NCBI RefSeq assembly: GCF_049445855.1
Contig: NZ_JBMSDV010000002.1
Span: 186,001-250,000, forward strand
Source: JAGOCV01 sp049445855
Lineage (GTDB): Bacteria > Pseudomonadota > Gammaproteobacteria > Burkholderiales > Burkholderiaceae_C
DNA: 64,000 nucleotides
Direction of reading: 5' to 3'
Shown here: positions 16,326-25,522 of the stretch, one piece after another
Position numbering within the stretch: position 1 is the stretch's first letter
Layout: each line of letters opens with the position of its first letter
Made by a program: the position numbers and the translations under genes
The notes under the pieces: model-generated
What the model was told of the DNA's origin: nothing
Databases searched by the model: none
Seen by the model: only the letters and a program-made list of their open reading frames with translations

Positions 16326-17708
16326 ATGCTCATGCTGACAGTGGTTGCATTCGTGGTGGCCTTGGGCCTGTTGATCGCTGTGCACGAGTACGGGCACTAT
16401 CGCGTGGCGGTCGCCTGCGGCGTCAAGGTGCTGCGCTTTTCCGTGGGTTTTGGCAAGCCGCTGTACACATGGCGGCCCCGCAAGCAGCGGCCCAACCAGT
16501 CCACCGAATTCGTCATCGGCGCCATTCCACTGGGTGGCTACGTCAAGATGCTCGATGAGCGCGAGGGTCCGGTGGACCCGTCCGAGCGGCATCTGGCGTT
16601 CAATACCCGGCCCCTGAAGGCGCGTGCTGCCATCGTGGCGGCGGGTCCGATCGCCAATCTCTTGCTGGCCGTCCTGCTTTATTCGCTGGTCAACTGGTAT
16701 GGGGTTTCGGAGCCAAAGGCTGTGCTGGCCAGCCCTGTGCCCGGTTCCATTGCGCAACAGGCAGGTTTGATTGGTGGCGAGCAGGTCCTGCGCATGGCCG
16801 CAGACGACGAAGACTGGCGCGAGACCAAATCCTTCGAGACATTCCGTTGGCAGCTCACCCGCGCCGCGCTGGAGGGCCAGGACCTGCGCATGGTCGTCGC
16901 CGGTGCGTCGGGGGGCGAGCGGGAGGTGCGGCTCCCGCTGTCGTCACTTTCCGTCAAGGACGCCGACGTCCAGATGTTCCGCCGCGTCGGCATCATCGCG
17001 CCGTGGACCGAGCCGGTCATCGGTGATGTCATGGACGGTTCTGCCGCCCAGAAATCCGGTCTGCGCAAGGGCGACCGTGTCATTTCCGTCGGTGACACGA
17101 CCGCCGTGGATGGTGTGCAGTTGCGCGAACTGATCCGCGCCCAACTGCTGGATGGCAAGCCCGTGACCCGCACCTGGCGCGTGGAACGCGAGGGCAGCCC
17201 ATTGGAACTTCAGGTCACCACCGAGGTGAAAACCGAGAAGGGCGAGTCCACGGCGCGCATCGGCGCCTTCGTCGGCTCGCCGCCGGCGCTGCTCACGGTG
17301 CGCCATGGCCCGATCGAGGGGCTCTGGAATGGCGTGGTGCGCACCTGGGAAGTGTCGTTGCTCACGCTGCGCATGATGGGGCGGATGGTGATTGGCGAGG
17401 CATCGCTGAAGAACCTCAGCGGCCCGCTGACCATTGCCGATTTCGCCGGCAAGTCGGCCAGCCTGGGCCTGACCCAGTATCTGGTGTTCCTGGCCCTGAT
17501 CAGCGTCAGCCTGGGAGTGCTGAACCTGCTGCCTCTGCCCGTATTGGATGGGGGACACCTGATGTATTATCTTTGGGAGGGCGTGACCGGCAAGAGCGTC
17601 TCTGACGCCTGGATGGAGCGGCTGCAGCGCACGGGCGTCGCGGTGCTTCTGGTCATGATGTCGATTGCGATGTTCAACGACGTTACACGCTTGTTTGGTT
17701 CAACCTGA
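16326..17708 (+). CDS. rseP: RseP site-2 zinc metalloprotease
   Basis: An inner-membrane intramembrane protease of 460 residues. The first membrane helix carries the zinc site H20-E-Y-G-H24. Two PDZ domains occupy roughly residues 125-310, and the second metal-binding LDGGH lies near residue 405 in a later helix. RseP cuts anti-sigma factors such as RseA and clears signal peptides. The ATG at 16326 is used; another ATG lies two codons downstream. Placement before bamA is the conserved proteobacterial arrangement and links envelope stress sensing with outer-membrane assembly. Confidence 0.95.
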   Translation: MLMLTVVAFVVALGLLIAVHEYGHYRVAVACGVKVLRFSVGFGKPLYTWRPRKQRPNQSTEFVIGAIPLGGYVKMLDEREGPVDPSERHLAFNTRPLKARAAIVAAGPIANLLLAVLLYSLVNWYGVSEPKAVLASPVPGSIAQQAGLIGGEQVLRMAADDEDWRETKSFETFRWQLTRAALEGQDLRMVVAGASGGEREVRLPLSSLSVKDADVQMFRRVGIIAPWTEPVIGDVMDGSAAQKSGLRKGDRVISVGDTTAVDGVQLRELIRAQLLDGKPVTRTWRVEREGSPLELQVTTEVKTEKGESTARIGAFVGSPPALLTVRHGPIEGLWNGVVRTWEVSLLTLRMMGRMVIGEASLKNLSGPLTIADFAGKSASLGLTQYLVFLALISVSLGVLNLLPLPVLDGGHLMYYLWEGVTGKSVSDAWMERLQRTGVAVLLVMMSIAMFNDVTRLFGST

Positions 17709-17747
17709 CCTTCTGGCGCATCCGCGCAGCAGGCACAATCTGCGTCC

Positions 17748-20048
17748 ATGAAAAAACAACTCAGCCGCTTCCGCGTGCGCACCGTGTCCGCGGTGGCCGC
17801 CATGGCAATGGCAGCCAGCACCGCCTGGGCCGTAGATCCTTTCACCATCCGCGACATCCGTGTCGAAGGTCTCCAGCGCGTCGAGCCGGGCACCATCTTC
17901 GCGTCGCTCCCGGTGCGTGTGGGCGACGTCTACAACGACGACAAGGGCACTGCGGCCATCCGGACGCTGTTCGGGCTGGGCCTGTTCACCGACGTGCGCC
18001 TCGAGGTCAACGGCAGCGTCCTGGTCGTGATCGTTGAAGAACGTCCTACGGTCAACGAGGTCGATTTCGTCGGCACCAAGGAATTCGAGAAGGACGCGCT
18101 CAAGAAGTCGTTGCGCGACATCGGCCTGACCGATGGCCGTCCGTTCGACAAGGCGCTGGCCGACCGCGCGGAGCAGGAGCTCAAGCGCCAGTACATCAAC
18201 CGCAGCCTGTATGCCGTCGAAGTCGTGACGACGGTGACGCCGATCGAGCGCAACCGGGTCAACGTCACTTTCACCGTGGTCGAAGGTGAGCCCTCGAAGA
18301 TCACGGAAGTGCGCGTCGTCGGCAACAAGGCCTTCAGCGAATCGACGTTGACGGGTCTGTTCGACCTGGATACCGGTGGCTGGATGAGCTGGTACACCAA
18401 GTCCGACCGCTATTCGCGCACCAAGCTCAACGCCGACCTGGAAACGCTGCGCTCGTATTACCTGACGCGCGGCTACCTCGAATTCCGCATCGACTCCACC
18501 CAGGTTGCGCTTTCGCCGGACAAGCAGGGTATCTCGATCACCGTGAACGTCACCGAGGGCGAGCGCTATGTCGTCTCGGGCGTGAAGCTGGAGGGCAACT
18601 ACCTGGGTCGTGACGACGAATTCAAATCGCTCATCACCATCAAACCCGGTGAAGCCTACAACGCCGACCAGGTGAGTGAGACGGTCAAGGCCTTCAGTGA
18701 CTATTTCGGCAACTTCGGCTTCGCGTTCGCCCGCGTGGAGGCGCGTCCCGAGATCGATCGCACGACCAACCGCGTTGCGTTCGTGCTACAGGCAGAGCCG
18801 GCGCGTCGCGTCTACGTGCGTCGCGTGAACGTGGCAGGCAACAGCCGCACGCGTGACGAAGTGGTCCGTCGCGAGTTCCGGCAGTTCGAGTCATCCTGGT
18901 ACGACGGTGACAAGATCAAGCTGTCGCGCGACCGGGTGGACCGCCTGGGGTACTTCCGCGAGGTCGGCATCGAAACGCAGGAAGTGCCGGGCGCGCCTGA
19001 TCAGGTTGACGTCAACGTGACCGTCGAGGAGAAGCCCACCGGCAGCCTGACGCTGGGCGCGGGTTTTTCGAATGCGGAGAAGCTGGCACTGTCGTTCGGC
19101 ATCAAGCAGGAAAATGCGTTCGGCTCCGGCAACTATCTTGGCGTTGACATCAACACGAGCAAGTACAACCGCACCTACGTTTTCAGCACCACCGATCCGT
19201 ACTTCACCAACGATGGCGTTTCGCGCACGGTAGACCTTTATCACCGCACGACGCGTCCCTATTACGCGGTGGACGGCGACTACGCGTTGGTGACGTCCGG
19301 TGCCAGCCTGCGCTTCGGCGTTCCTTTCAGTGAAACGGACACGGTCTTCTTCGGTGGCGGCGTGGAGCGCACGACGATCGAGCCCGGCACGAACATGCCG
19401 CAGGTCTATCAGACATATGTGAACCAGTTCGGCGAGACCAGCACGAGCGTTCCCCTCACCATCGGCTGGGCGCGCGATGACCGCGACAGCTCGCTCGTGC
19501 CGACGCGTGGGCGCTATCAGCGCGTCAATGCCGAATGGGGCATCGGAGGCGATACCCGCTACATCAAGGCCAACTACCAGTTCCAGCAATATGTTCCATT
19601 GAACAAGCAATTTACACTCGCTTTCAATAGCGAGGTGGGCTGGGGCAAGGGCATGGGCGGCAGGCCTTATCCGGTGTTCAAGAACTTCTATTCGGGTGGC
19701 CTCGGATCGGTGCGCGGTTTCGAGCAATCGTCGATCGGCACCAAGGATGCAATCACCCAGGCTGCCATTGGCGGATCGCGCAAGTTCACCCTGAATTCCG
19801 AGGTGATCGCGCCGTTGCCGGGTGCTGGCAACGACCGTACATTGCGTATGTTCGGCTTCGTCGACGTGGGCAGTGTCTGGGGTGAAAACGACCCCATCAA
19901 TGCGGACTCCCTCCGCGCGTCGGTTGGCGTCGGCATCAGCTGGATTTCGCCCCTTGGCCCCCTGCGTATTGCCTTTGCGAACCCCATCCGCAAGTTGCCA
20001 GGGGATAGAATCCAGAGATTCCAATTCCAGATCGGTACATCTTTTTGA
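17748..20048 (+). CDS. bamA: BamA outer-membrane protein assembly factor
   Basis: A 766-residue Omp85 protein. A signal peptide (residues 1-30, ending AWA) is followed by five POTRA domains (from FTIRDIRVEGLQRVEPGTIF to about residue 420) and a C-terminal barrel. The barrel has the conserved VRGF loop (GLGSVRGFEQSSIG) and ends in Phe (FQFQIGTSF), the beta-barrel end signal. It is the core of the machine that inserts outer-membrane barrels, including the TpsB transporter and possibly the secretin in this window. It overlaps the skp start by one base. Confidence 0.97.
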   Translation: MKKQLSRFRVRTVSAVAAMAMAASTAWAVDPFTIRDIRVEGLQRVEPGTIFASLPVRVGDVYNDDKGTAAIRTLFGLGLFTDVRLEVNGSVLVVIVEERPTVNEVDFVGTKEFEKDALKKSLRDIGLTDGRPFDKALADRAEQELKRQYINRSLYAVEVVTTVTPIERNRVNVTFTVVEGEPSKITEVRVVGNKAFSESTLTGLFDLDTGGWMSWYTKSDRYSRTKLNADLETLRSYYLTRGYLEFRIDSTQVALSPDKQGISITVNVTEGERYVVSGVKLEGNYLGRDDEFKSLITIKPGEAYNADQVSETVKAFSDYFGNFGFAFARVEARPEIDRTTNRVAFVLQAEPARRVYVRRVNVAGNSRTRDEVVRREFRQFESSWYDGDKIKLSRDRVDRLGYFREVGIETQEVPGAPDQVDVNVTVEEKPTGSLTLGAGFSNAEKLALSFGIKQENAFGSGNYLGVDINTSKYNRTYVFSTTDPYFTNDGVSRTVDLYHRTTRPYYAVDGDYALVTSGASLRFGVPFSETDTVFFGGGVERTTIEPGTNMPQVYQTYVNQFGETSTSVPLTIGWARDDRDSSLVPTRGRYQRVNAEWGIGGDTRYIKANYQFQQYVPLNKQFTLAFNSEVGWGKGMGGRPYPVFKNFYSGGLGSVRGFEQSSIGTKDAITQAAIGGSRKFTLNSEVIAPLPGAGNDRTLRMFGFVDVGSVWGENDPINADSLRASVGVGISWISPLGPLRIAFANPIRKLPGDRIQRFQFQIGTSF

Positions 20049-20581
20049 TGAAGCTTATGAATGTCTTCGCCCGCCTGCTGTTCGTTTCCGGTGTGGCCTT
20101 CATGTCCGTCGCCGTGCAGGCGCAGGAATTCCGCATTGGTTTCGTGAATCCGGACCGTGTCATGCGAGAAGCCAGCTCGGCCAAGGCTGCCCAGGCCAAG
20201 CTCGACCAGGAATTCACCAAGCGTGAACGCGATCTGGTGGAGCAGGGCAATGTTCTTAAGGCTGCCTCTGACAAGTTCGAGCGCGAGGCGCCCACGCTGT
20301 CGGAGTCCCAACGGACTGCCCGCCAGCGCCAGTTGGTCGAGCAGGATCGTGACTTCCAGCGCAAGCGCCGTGAATTCCAGGAAGACGCAAACGCCCGCCG
20401 CAATGAAGAGCTGCAGGCACTGCTGGAGCGCGCGAACCGCGTGATCAAGCAAGTTGCAGAGGCCGAGAAGTACGACGCCATCCTTCAGGAAGGCATCTAC
20501 ATCAATCCCAAGCACGACATTACCGACAAGGTGATCAAGGCGCTGAACGCGGCTTCGGGTACGGCGCCGGCCAAGCAATAA
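20048..20581 (+). CDS. skp: Skp/OmpH periplasmic chaperone
   Basis: A 177-residue protein with a signal peptide ending VQAQ and a long charged helical region, as in the Skp trimer that carries unfolded outer-membrane proteins to BamA. FRIGFVNPDRVMREASSAKA is the family opening. The start ATG at 20048 shares a base with the bamA stop (TGATG); an in-frame ATG at 20057 is an alternative. bamA-skp-lpxD is the conserved order. Confidence 0.94.
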   Translation: MKLMNVFARLLFVSGVAFMSVAVQAQEFRIGFVNPDRVMREASSAKAAQAKLDQEFTKRERDLVEQGNVLKAASDKFEREAPTLSESQRTARQRQLVEQDRDFQRKRREFQEDANARRNEELQALLERANRVIKQVAEAEKYDAILQEGIYINPKHDITDKVIKALNAASGTAPAKQ

Positions 20582-20598
20582 GCCCGGGGCGCTCTGGC

Positions 20599-21573
20599 GT
20601 GGCGCTGCGTCTCGGCTCCATCGTCCAGGCCCTTGGCGGTGAACTGCACGGCCCGGAAGACCTCATCATCCAGAACCTGGCTCCGCTGGAGTCAGCGTCT
20701 CCTGTCTCGCTGAGCTTCTTCAGCAACCCCAGATACCAGCAGCAACTGGCCGCGTCGCGCGCCGGTTGCGTCATCGTCGGCCCGCAGCAGCGGGACCTGG
20801 CCCTGGCACGTGGTGCCTGCATCGTGACTGAGCAGCCTTATCTGTACTTTGCCAGGGTCACGCAGCTTTGGCGGCAGGCGATCGAGCCTGCGGGTCGGCC
20901 TGCCATTCATCCGAGTGCGGTGATCGAGGAGGGAGCCAACGTCCATCCGACCGCGCGGGTCGGCCCGCTGTGCGTGGTCGAGCGCGGTGCATCAATCGGT
21001 GCCGGCACCGTTCTCAAGTCCCGGGTTACGGTCGGCGAAAACTGTTCCATCGGCGAGCGCTGTATCGTCCACGCGGGCGCGGTCATCGGTGCCGATGGTT
21101 TCGGCTTCGCGCCGAACGACGGGGCCTGGGAAAAGATCGAGCAGCTGGGCGCGGTGCAGATCGGCAACGACGTGGAGATCGGTGCCAATACCTGTATCGA
21201 CCGTGGGGCGCTCGACGACACCGTGATTGCCGACGGCGTCAAGCTCGACAACCTCATCCAGATCGGGCACAACGTCCGCATCGGCGCGCACACCGCCATG
21301 GCCGGATGCGTGGGTGTGGCGGGCAGTGCGCGGATCGGCGCGCATTGCACGGTGGGCGGCGGTGCCATCGTGCTCGGCCATCTCGAGATCGCGGATCGTG
21401 TGCACATCTCTGCAGCGAGCGTGGTCACGCGCTCGATCCTCAAGCCGGGGCAGTACACCGGGATGTTCCCCATCGACGACAATGCGTCCTGGGAAAAGAA
21501 TGCAGCGAGTCTGAAGCAGTTGCATTCGCTGCGCGAACGCCTTCGCGCCCTCGAAAAATCGAAGAATTCATGA
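20599..21573 (+). CDS. lpxD: UDP-3-O-acylglucosamine N-acyltransferase
   Basis: A 324-residue acyltransferase for the third step of lipid A synthesis. The N-terminal uridine-binding domain is followed by a left-handed beta-helix of hexapeptide repeats (IHPSAVIEEGANVHPTARVG onward) and a C-terminal helix. The catalytic His lies in NLIQIGHNVRIG. The start is GTG at 20599, 18 bases after skp; its ribosome site is poor, so an alternative is possible, but residues from ALRLGSIVQAL are conserved. Confidence 0.95.
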   Translation: MALRLGSIVQALGGELHGPEDLIIQNLAPLESASPVSLSFFSNPRYQQQLAASRAGCVIVGPQQRDLALARGACIVTEQPYLYFARVTQLWRQAIEPAGRPAIHPSAVIEEGANVHPTARVGPLCVVERGASIGAGTVLKSRVTVGENCSIGERCIVHAGAVIGADGFGFAPNDGAWEKIEQLGAVQIGNDVEIGANTCIDRGALDDTVIADGVKLDNLIQIGHNVRIGAHTAMAGCVGVAGSARIGAHCTVGGGAIVLGHLEIADRVHISAASVVTRSILKPGQYTGMFPIDDNASWEKNAASLKQLHSLRERLRALEKSKNS

Positions 21574-22010
21574 TGGACATTCACCAGATCCTCAAGCAAC
21601 TGCCGCATCGCTACCCCATCCTGCTGGTGGATCGCGTGCTGGAGCTCGAAAAGGGCCAGCGCATCAAGGCGTTGAAGAACGTCACGATCAACGAGCCATT
21701 CTTCATGGGGCACTTTCCTCATCGGCCGGTGATGCCGGGCGTGCTGATGCTTGAAGCCATGGCGCAGGCGGCTGCGCTGCTGGCGTTCGACATGCTGGGC
21801 AAGGCGCCCGACGACAAGACGGTCTACTACTTCGCCGGCATCGACGGCGCGCGGTTCAAGCGACCGGTGGAGCCGGGCGACCAGCTTGTCATGGACATCA
21901 CGCTCGAGCGCATGAAGGCCGGCATCTTCAAATTCAAGGGCGTCACGCGCGTGGGCGAAGACGTGGCCTGTGAGGCCGAACTCATGTGCACGATGCGTTC
22001 GATCGCCTGA
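21570..22010 (+). CDS. fabZ: 3-hydroxyacyl-ACP dehydratase FabZ
   Basis: A hotdog-fold dehydratase of 146 residues acting in fatty-acid elongation. It competes with LpxA for 3-hydroxyacyl-ACP, which explains its place in the lpx cluster. The catalytic dyad is visible as His48 in FFMGHFPHRPVMPG and Glu62 in VLMLEAMAQ. The ATG at 21570 overlaps the lpxD stop (ATGA); the next codon is also ATG. Confidence 0.96.
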   Translation: MMDIHQILKQLPHRYPILLVDRVLELEKGQRIKALKNVTINEPFFMGHFPHRPVMPGVLMLEAMAQAAALLAFDMLGKAPDDKTVYYFAGIDGARFKRPVEPGDQLVMDITLERMKAGIFKFKGVTRVGEDVACEAELMCTMRSIA

Positions 22011-22028
22011 GGCGTAAGCCAGCCGTTC

Positions 22029-22829
22029 ATGACCACGCCGCTGATCCATCCGACTGCGATCATCGACCCGGCTGCCGGGCTCGACAGTTCGGTCTCCGTC
22101 GGGCCGTACTCCGTCATCGGGCCGCACGTACGGATCGGGGCAGGCACGACGGTGGGTCCGCACGCCGTGATCGAGGGTCACACCACCATCGGGCGCGACA
22201 ACCGCATCTTCCAGTTCGTGTCGCTCGGCGCGATCAACCAGGACAAGAAGTACAAGGGCGAGCCGTGTGAACTGGTGATCGGCGACCGGAACACGATCCG
22301 CGAATTCAGCACGTATCACATCGGCACGGTACAGGGCGGCGGCGTGACCCGGTTGGGCGACGACAACTGGATGATGGCGTATACCCATCTCGCGCACGAC
22401 TGTCTGGTGGGCAACAACACCATCTTCGCCAACAACGCACAGATCGCCGGCCATGTGGTGGTGGGCGACTGGGTGATCCTCGGCGCCTACACCTGCGTCC
22501 ACCAGTTCGTGCGCATCGGCGCGCACGGCATGACGGCCATGGGTTCGGTGTTGCTGGCCGACCAGCCGCCGTTCGTGATGAGCGAAGGCCATCCGGCCGG
22601 TGCGCGCTCGATGAATTTCGAAGGCCTGCGCCGGCGCGGCTTCTCCCCCGAGCGCATCGCGGCCGTCAAGGCCATGCACAAGGCGCTGTACCGGGAGAAT
22701 CTGCCCGTTGCGCAGGCGCGCGAACGCATCGCGGCGCTGCCGGCAGAGCACCCGGGCAGTGAGGCCGATGTGGCGCTGATGCTCACCTTCCTCGATGGCC
22801 TGAGTGCCCAACGCGGCATCGTCCGCTGA
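22029..22829 (+). CDS. lpxA: UDP-N-acetylglucosamine acyltransferase
   Basis: A 266-residue trimeric hexapeptide acyltransferase that commits UDP-GlcNAc to lipid A. Repeats begin at IHPTAIIDPAAGLDSSVSVG. The active-site His lies in TYTH-type AYTHLAHDCLVGNN, and HQFVRIGAHGMTAMGSVL is diagnostic. The C-terminal helical part follows GLRRRGFSPERIAAVK. It lies 18 bases downstream of fabZ. Confidence 0.97.
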   Translation: MTTPLIHPTAIIDPAAGLDSSVSVGPYSVIGPHVRIGAGTTVGPHAVIEGHTTIGRDNRIFQFVSLGAINQDKKYKGEPCELVIGDRNTIREFSTYHIGTVQGGGVTRLGDDNWMMAYTHLAHDCLVGNNTIFANNAQIAGHVVVGDWVILGAYTCVHQFVRIGAHGMTAMGSVLLADQPPFVMSEGHPAGARSMNFEGLRRRGFSPERIAAVKAMHKALYRENLPVAQARERIAALPAEHPGSEADVALMLTFLDGLSAQRGIVR

Positions 22830-22836
22830 CCTTCCG

Positions 22837-23979
22837 ATGAGTGCAGAGCCCCGGATCGCCATGGTTGCCGGCGAGGCCTCTGGCGATCTGCTCGCCGGCC
22901 TGCTGCTGCAGGGGTTGCGCGGACGTTGGCCAGGCGCAGAAGCCGTCGGTATCGGGGGGTCACGCATGCAGATGCAGGGCTTCGAGGCCTGGTGGTCGAG
23001 CGACCGGCTGGCCGTGCGCGGCTACGTCGAGGTGCTGCGCCACTACCGGGGCATCGTGCGTATCCGCTCCGAACTAAAACAGCGTCTGCTCCAGGAGCCG
23101 CCGCGAGTGTTCATCGGCGTGGATGCGCCGGACTTCAATCTCGATCTCGAAGCCGATCTCAAGAAGGCAGGCATTCCCACGCTGCATTTCGTCTGTCCGT
23201 CCATCTGGGCCTGGCGGCCCGAGCGCATCCACAAGATCAAGCGCAGTGTGGACCATGTGCTGTGCATCTTTCCGTTCGAGCCCGAATTGCTCGCGCAAGA
23301 AGGCATCGCAGCCACCTATGTGGGCCATCCGCTGGCAAATGTGATACCGATGGAGCCGGATCGCGCCGCAGCGCGCACCGCGCTCGGCCTGCCTCGGGAC
23401 GCCACGGTCGTCGCGATATTGCCGGGCAGCCGTGCGTCCGAGGTCCAGTACATCGCCCCACTGTTCCTGCAGGCCGCGAAGCTGATCGCGGCCAAGGCAC
23501 CGCAAACACGCTTCGTGCTGCCCGCCGTGCCGTCGCTGCATGCGCGCGTGCACGCGCTGACCCGCCAAAGCGGTCTGGGCGACAGGCTGACGGTTCTTGA
23601 CGGCCAGTCGCACGCCGCGCTGGCCGCCTGCGACGTCACGCTCATCGCCAGCGGCACCGCGACGCTCGAAGCCGCGCTGTTCAAGCGGCCCATGGTCATC
23701 GGGTACCGAATGAACGGGCTCTCCTGGCTGATCATGCAGCGCAAGAAACTCCAGCCCTGGGTCGGGTTGCCCAACATCCTGTGCCGCGACTTCGTCGTGC
23801 CCGAGTTGTTGCAGGACGACGCCACCCCCCAGGCCTTGGCGCAATCTGTGCTGGACTGGCTGGCCGCACCTGAGAAAATCGAGGCCTTGCAGCAGCGCTT
23901 CGTGGCGCTGCATCATGAGCTGCAGCGCGACACCGCACAACTGGCAACCGATGCGATCCAGAAAGTTCTTGAAGGCTGA
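22837..23979 (+). CDS. lpxB: Lipid-A-disaccharide synthase
   Basis: A GT19 glycosyltransferase of 380 residues that joins UDP-diacylglucosamine and lipid X. Conserved stretches are IAMVAGEASGDLLAG, PRVFIGVDAPDFNL, HFVCPSIWAWRPERIHKIKR and LPGSRASEV, with ASGTATLEAALFKRPMVIGY near the C-terminus. The ATG at 22837 lies 7 bases after lpxA. An upstream in-frame ATG at 22804 would overlap lpxA and add non-conserved residues. Confidence 0.96.
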   Translation: MSAEPRIAMVAGEASGDLLAGLLLQGLRGRWPGAEAVGIGGSRMQMQGFEAWWSSDRLAVRGYVEVLRHYRGIVRIRSELKQRLLQEPPRVFIGVDAPDFNLDLEADLKKAGIPTLHFVCPSIWAWRPERIHKIKRSVDHVLCIFPFEPELLAQEGIAATYVGHPLANVIPMEPDRAAARTALGLPRDATVVAILPGSRASEVQYIAPLFLQAAKLIAAKAPQTRFVLPAVPSLHARVHALTRQSGLGDRLTVLDGQSHAALAACDVTLIASGTATLEAALFKRPMVIGYRMNGLSWLIMQRKKLQPWVGLPNILCRDFVVPELLQDDATPQALAQSVLDWLAAPEKIEALQQRFVALHHELQRDTAQLATDAIQKVLEG

Positions 23980-24580
23980 GCAGTCCACGCTGGCTTGGGA
24001 CGTGCCCGGGCTTGTGGCCGGCGTCGACGAGGCTGGCCGCGGGCCGCTCGCCGGTCCGGTGATTGCGGCCGCCGTCATCCTGGATGACCTGAATCCCATC
24101 AGGGGTCTTGCCGATTCCAAGACCCTCACGGCCATGCGTCGTGACCGCCTGTACGACGAAATCCGTGCGAAGGCGCTGTGCTGCGCCGTCGGTGAAGCTT
24201 CGGTCGAAGAGATCGATACGCTCAATATCCTGCAGGCAACGATGCTGGCCATGCGCCGGGCCGTCGATGGCCTGCGCCTCAAGCCCGTGAAGGTGCTGGT
24301 GGACGGCAACCGCCTGCCTGCACTGAGTGTGGTGGCCGAGGCCATCGTCAAGGGCGATTCGCTGGTGCAGTCGATCTCGGCTGCTTCGATCATTGCCAAG
24401 GTCCACCGCGACAGGCTCTGCCTGGAACTGCACCAGCGCTGGCCGAACTACGGTTTCGACAGCCACAAGGGTTACGGCACCGAGCAGCACATGATCGCGC
24501 TGCGGGAACACGGACCGTGCGAAGCGCACCGCCGCAGCTTCGCGCCGGTGCATGGTGCCGTCAGGGCTCCCGTGCAATGA
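23951..24580 (+). CDS. rnhB: Ribonuclease HII
   Basis: A 209-residue enzyme that nicks RNA in RNA-DNA hybrids, including single misinserted ribonucleotides. The acidic active site opens with GVDEAGRGPLAGPVIAAAVI (Asp26, Glu27 with this start), and KVHRDRLCLELHQRWPNYGF with SHKGYGT is diagnostic. The ATG at 23951 overlaps the end of lpxB by 29 bases; TTG at 23969 is an alternative. lpxB-rnhB is a conserved pair. Confidence 0.95.
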   Translation: MRSRKFLKAEQSTLAWDVPGLVAGVDEAGRGPLAGPVIAAAVILDDLNPIRGLADSKTLTAMRRDRLYDEIRAKALCCAVGEASVEEIDTLNILQATMLAMRRAVDGLRLKPVKVLVDGNRLPALSVVAEAIVKGDSLVQSISAASIIAKVHRDRLCLELHQRWPNYGFDSHKGYGTEQHMIALREHGPCEAHRRSFAPVHGAVRAPVQ

Positions 24581-25356
24581 GCGAGCCACCCCGCATCCAG
24601 CACATCACCTCCCGGGACAACCCGTGGTTGAAGGACCTGCGCAAGCTGGCGCAGGACAACGCGGCGCCGCGCCGGCAGGGGCGCGTGTGGATCGAGGGCG
24701 ACCACCTGTACAGGGCCGCGCAGTCGCGGGGCCTGAAACCGCAGACGGTCGTGTATGCGGAGTCTTTCCATCCGCAGGCTCCCCCGGCATGGTCAGAGGG
24801 CGTCGAACAAGTGGTCGTGTTGCCAGACGCGTTGTTCGACGCGATCAGCAACCTCGAATCTCCCGCGCGCATGGGCGGCGTGTTGAAGTTGCCGGATGCT
24901 GCGGCGCCGCAAACCGGTGTGGCGACAGTCATCCTCGATCGGGTGCAGGATGCCGGCAATGTCGGCTCCATCCTGCGCAGTGCGGCTGCCTTCGGCTTCC
25001 GGCAGGTCTTGGCGCTGAAGGGCACCGCGGCCTTGTGGTCACCGAAGGTCTTGCGGGCGGGCATGGGGGCGCACTTCACACTGGCGTTGCTTGAAGGCTT
25101 GAGCGAGCCGGAGCTGGACGGGCTGGACATGCCGCTGGTCGTGACAAGCTCCCATCGCGGGGAATGGCTGCACAAGGTGGCGCTTCCCGATCCCTGCGCC
25201 TGGGTGCTGGGCCATGAAGGGCAGGGTGTCAGCCCCGGTCTGGAAGCGCGTGCCAGCCTGTCCGTGCGCATCGCACAGCCCGGGGGAGAAGAATCGCTGA
25301 ACGTGGCCGCTGCCGCTGCCATCTGCCTTCATGCCAGCGCGGCGGCAAAGGGCTGA
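24577..25356 (+). CDS. TrmH/SpoU-family RNA 2'-O-methyltransferase
   Basis: A 259-residue SPOUT methyltransferase with an N-terminal substrate-binding segment (ITSRDNPWLKDLRKLAQDN). The knotted domain shows all three SpoU motifs: LDRVQDAGNVGSILRSAAAF, WVLGHEGQGVS and ESLNVAAAAAICL. It methylates a ribose in rRNA or tRNA; RlmB-like 23S activity is possible, but the target cannot be read from sequence. Its ATG overlaps the rnhB stop (ATGA), so it is translationally coupled to the end of the lpx cluster. Confidence 0.88.
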   Translation: MSEPPRIQHITSRDNPWLKDLRKLAQDNAAPRRQGRVWIEGDHLYRAAQSRGLKPQTVVYAESFHPQAPPAWSEGVEQVVVLPDALFDAISNLESPARMGGVLKLPDAAAPQTGVATVILDRVQDAGNVGSILRSAAAFGFRQVLALKGTAALWSPKVLRAGMGAHFTLALLEGLSEPELDGLDMPLVVTSSHRGEWLHKVALPDPCAWVLGHEGQGVSPGLEARASLSVRIAQPGGEESLNVAAAAAICLHASAAAKG

Positions 25357-25383
25357 GCCCGAAGAAGGTGCAGCGGCGCAGGC

Positions 25384-25389
25384 TATAAT
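25384..25389 (+). promoter_or_regulatory. Candidate -10 element of the carAB promoter
   Basis: A perfect TATAAT lies 133 bases before carA. The -35 region is weak. The resulting leader of about 125 bases (to 25522) shows no strong hairpin or obvious arginine or pyrimidine element to me. Confidence 0.45.
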
Positions 25390-25522
25390 CGACGGGTTTA
25401 CCTGCCAACACCCACGCCTAGCGCCGTTCCGCCGAACCACCTTCACCAAAACGTGCTCGAATCCACTGGATTTCCGACGGATGAGAGCGAGTGCTGGGCG
25501 TATCCATAACTGGAGTTACCCC

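Noticed and set aside
20907..22967. Antisense open frame of 686 codons across lpxD-fabZ-lpxA
   Set aside because: It crosses three well-defined genes in opposite orientation and shows no domain.
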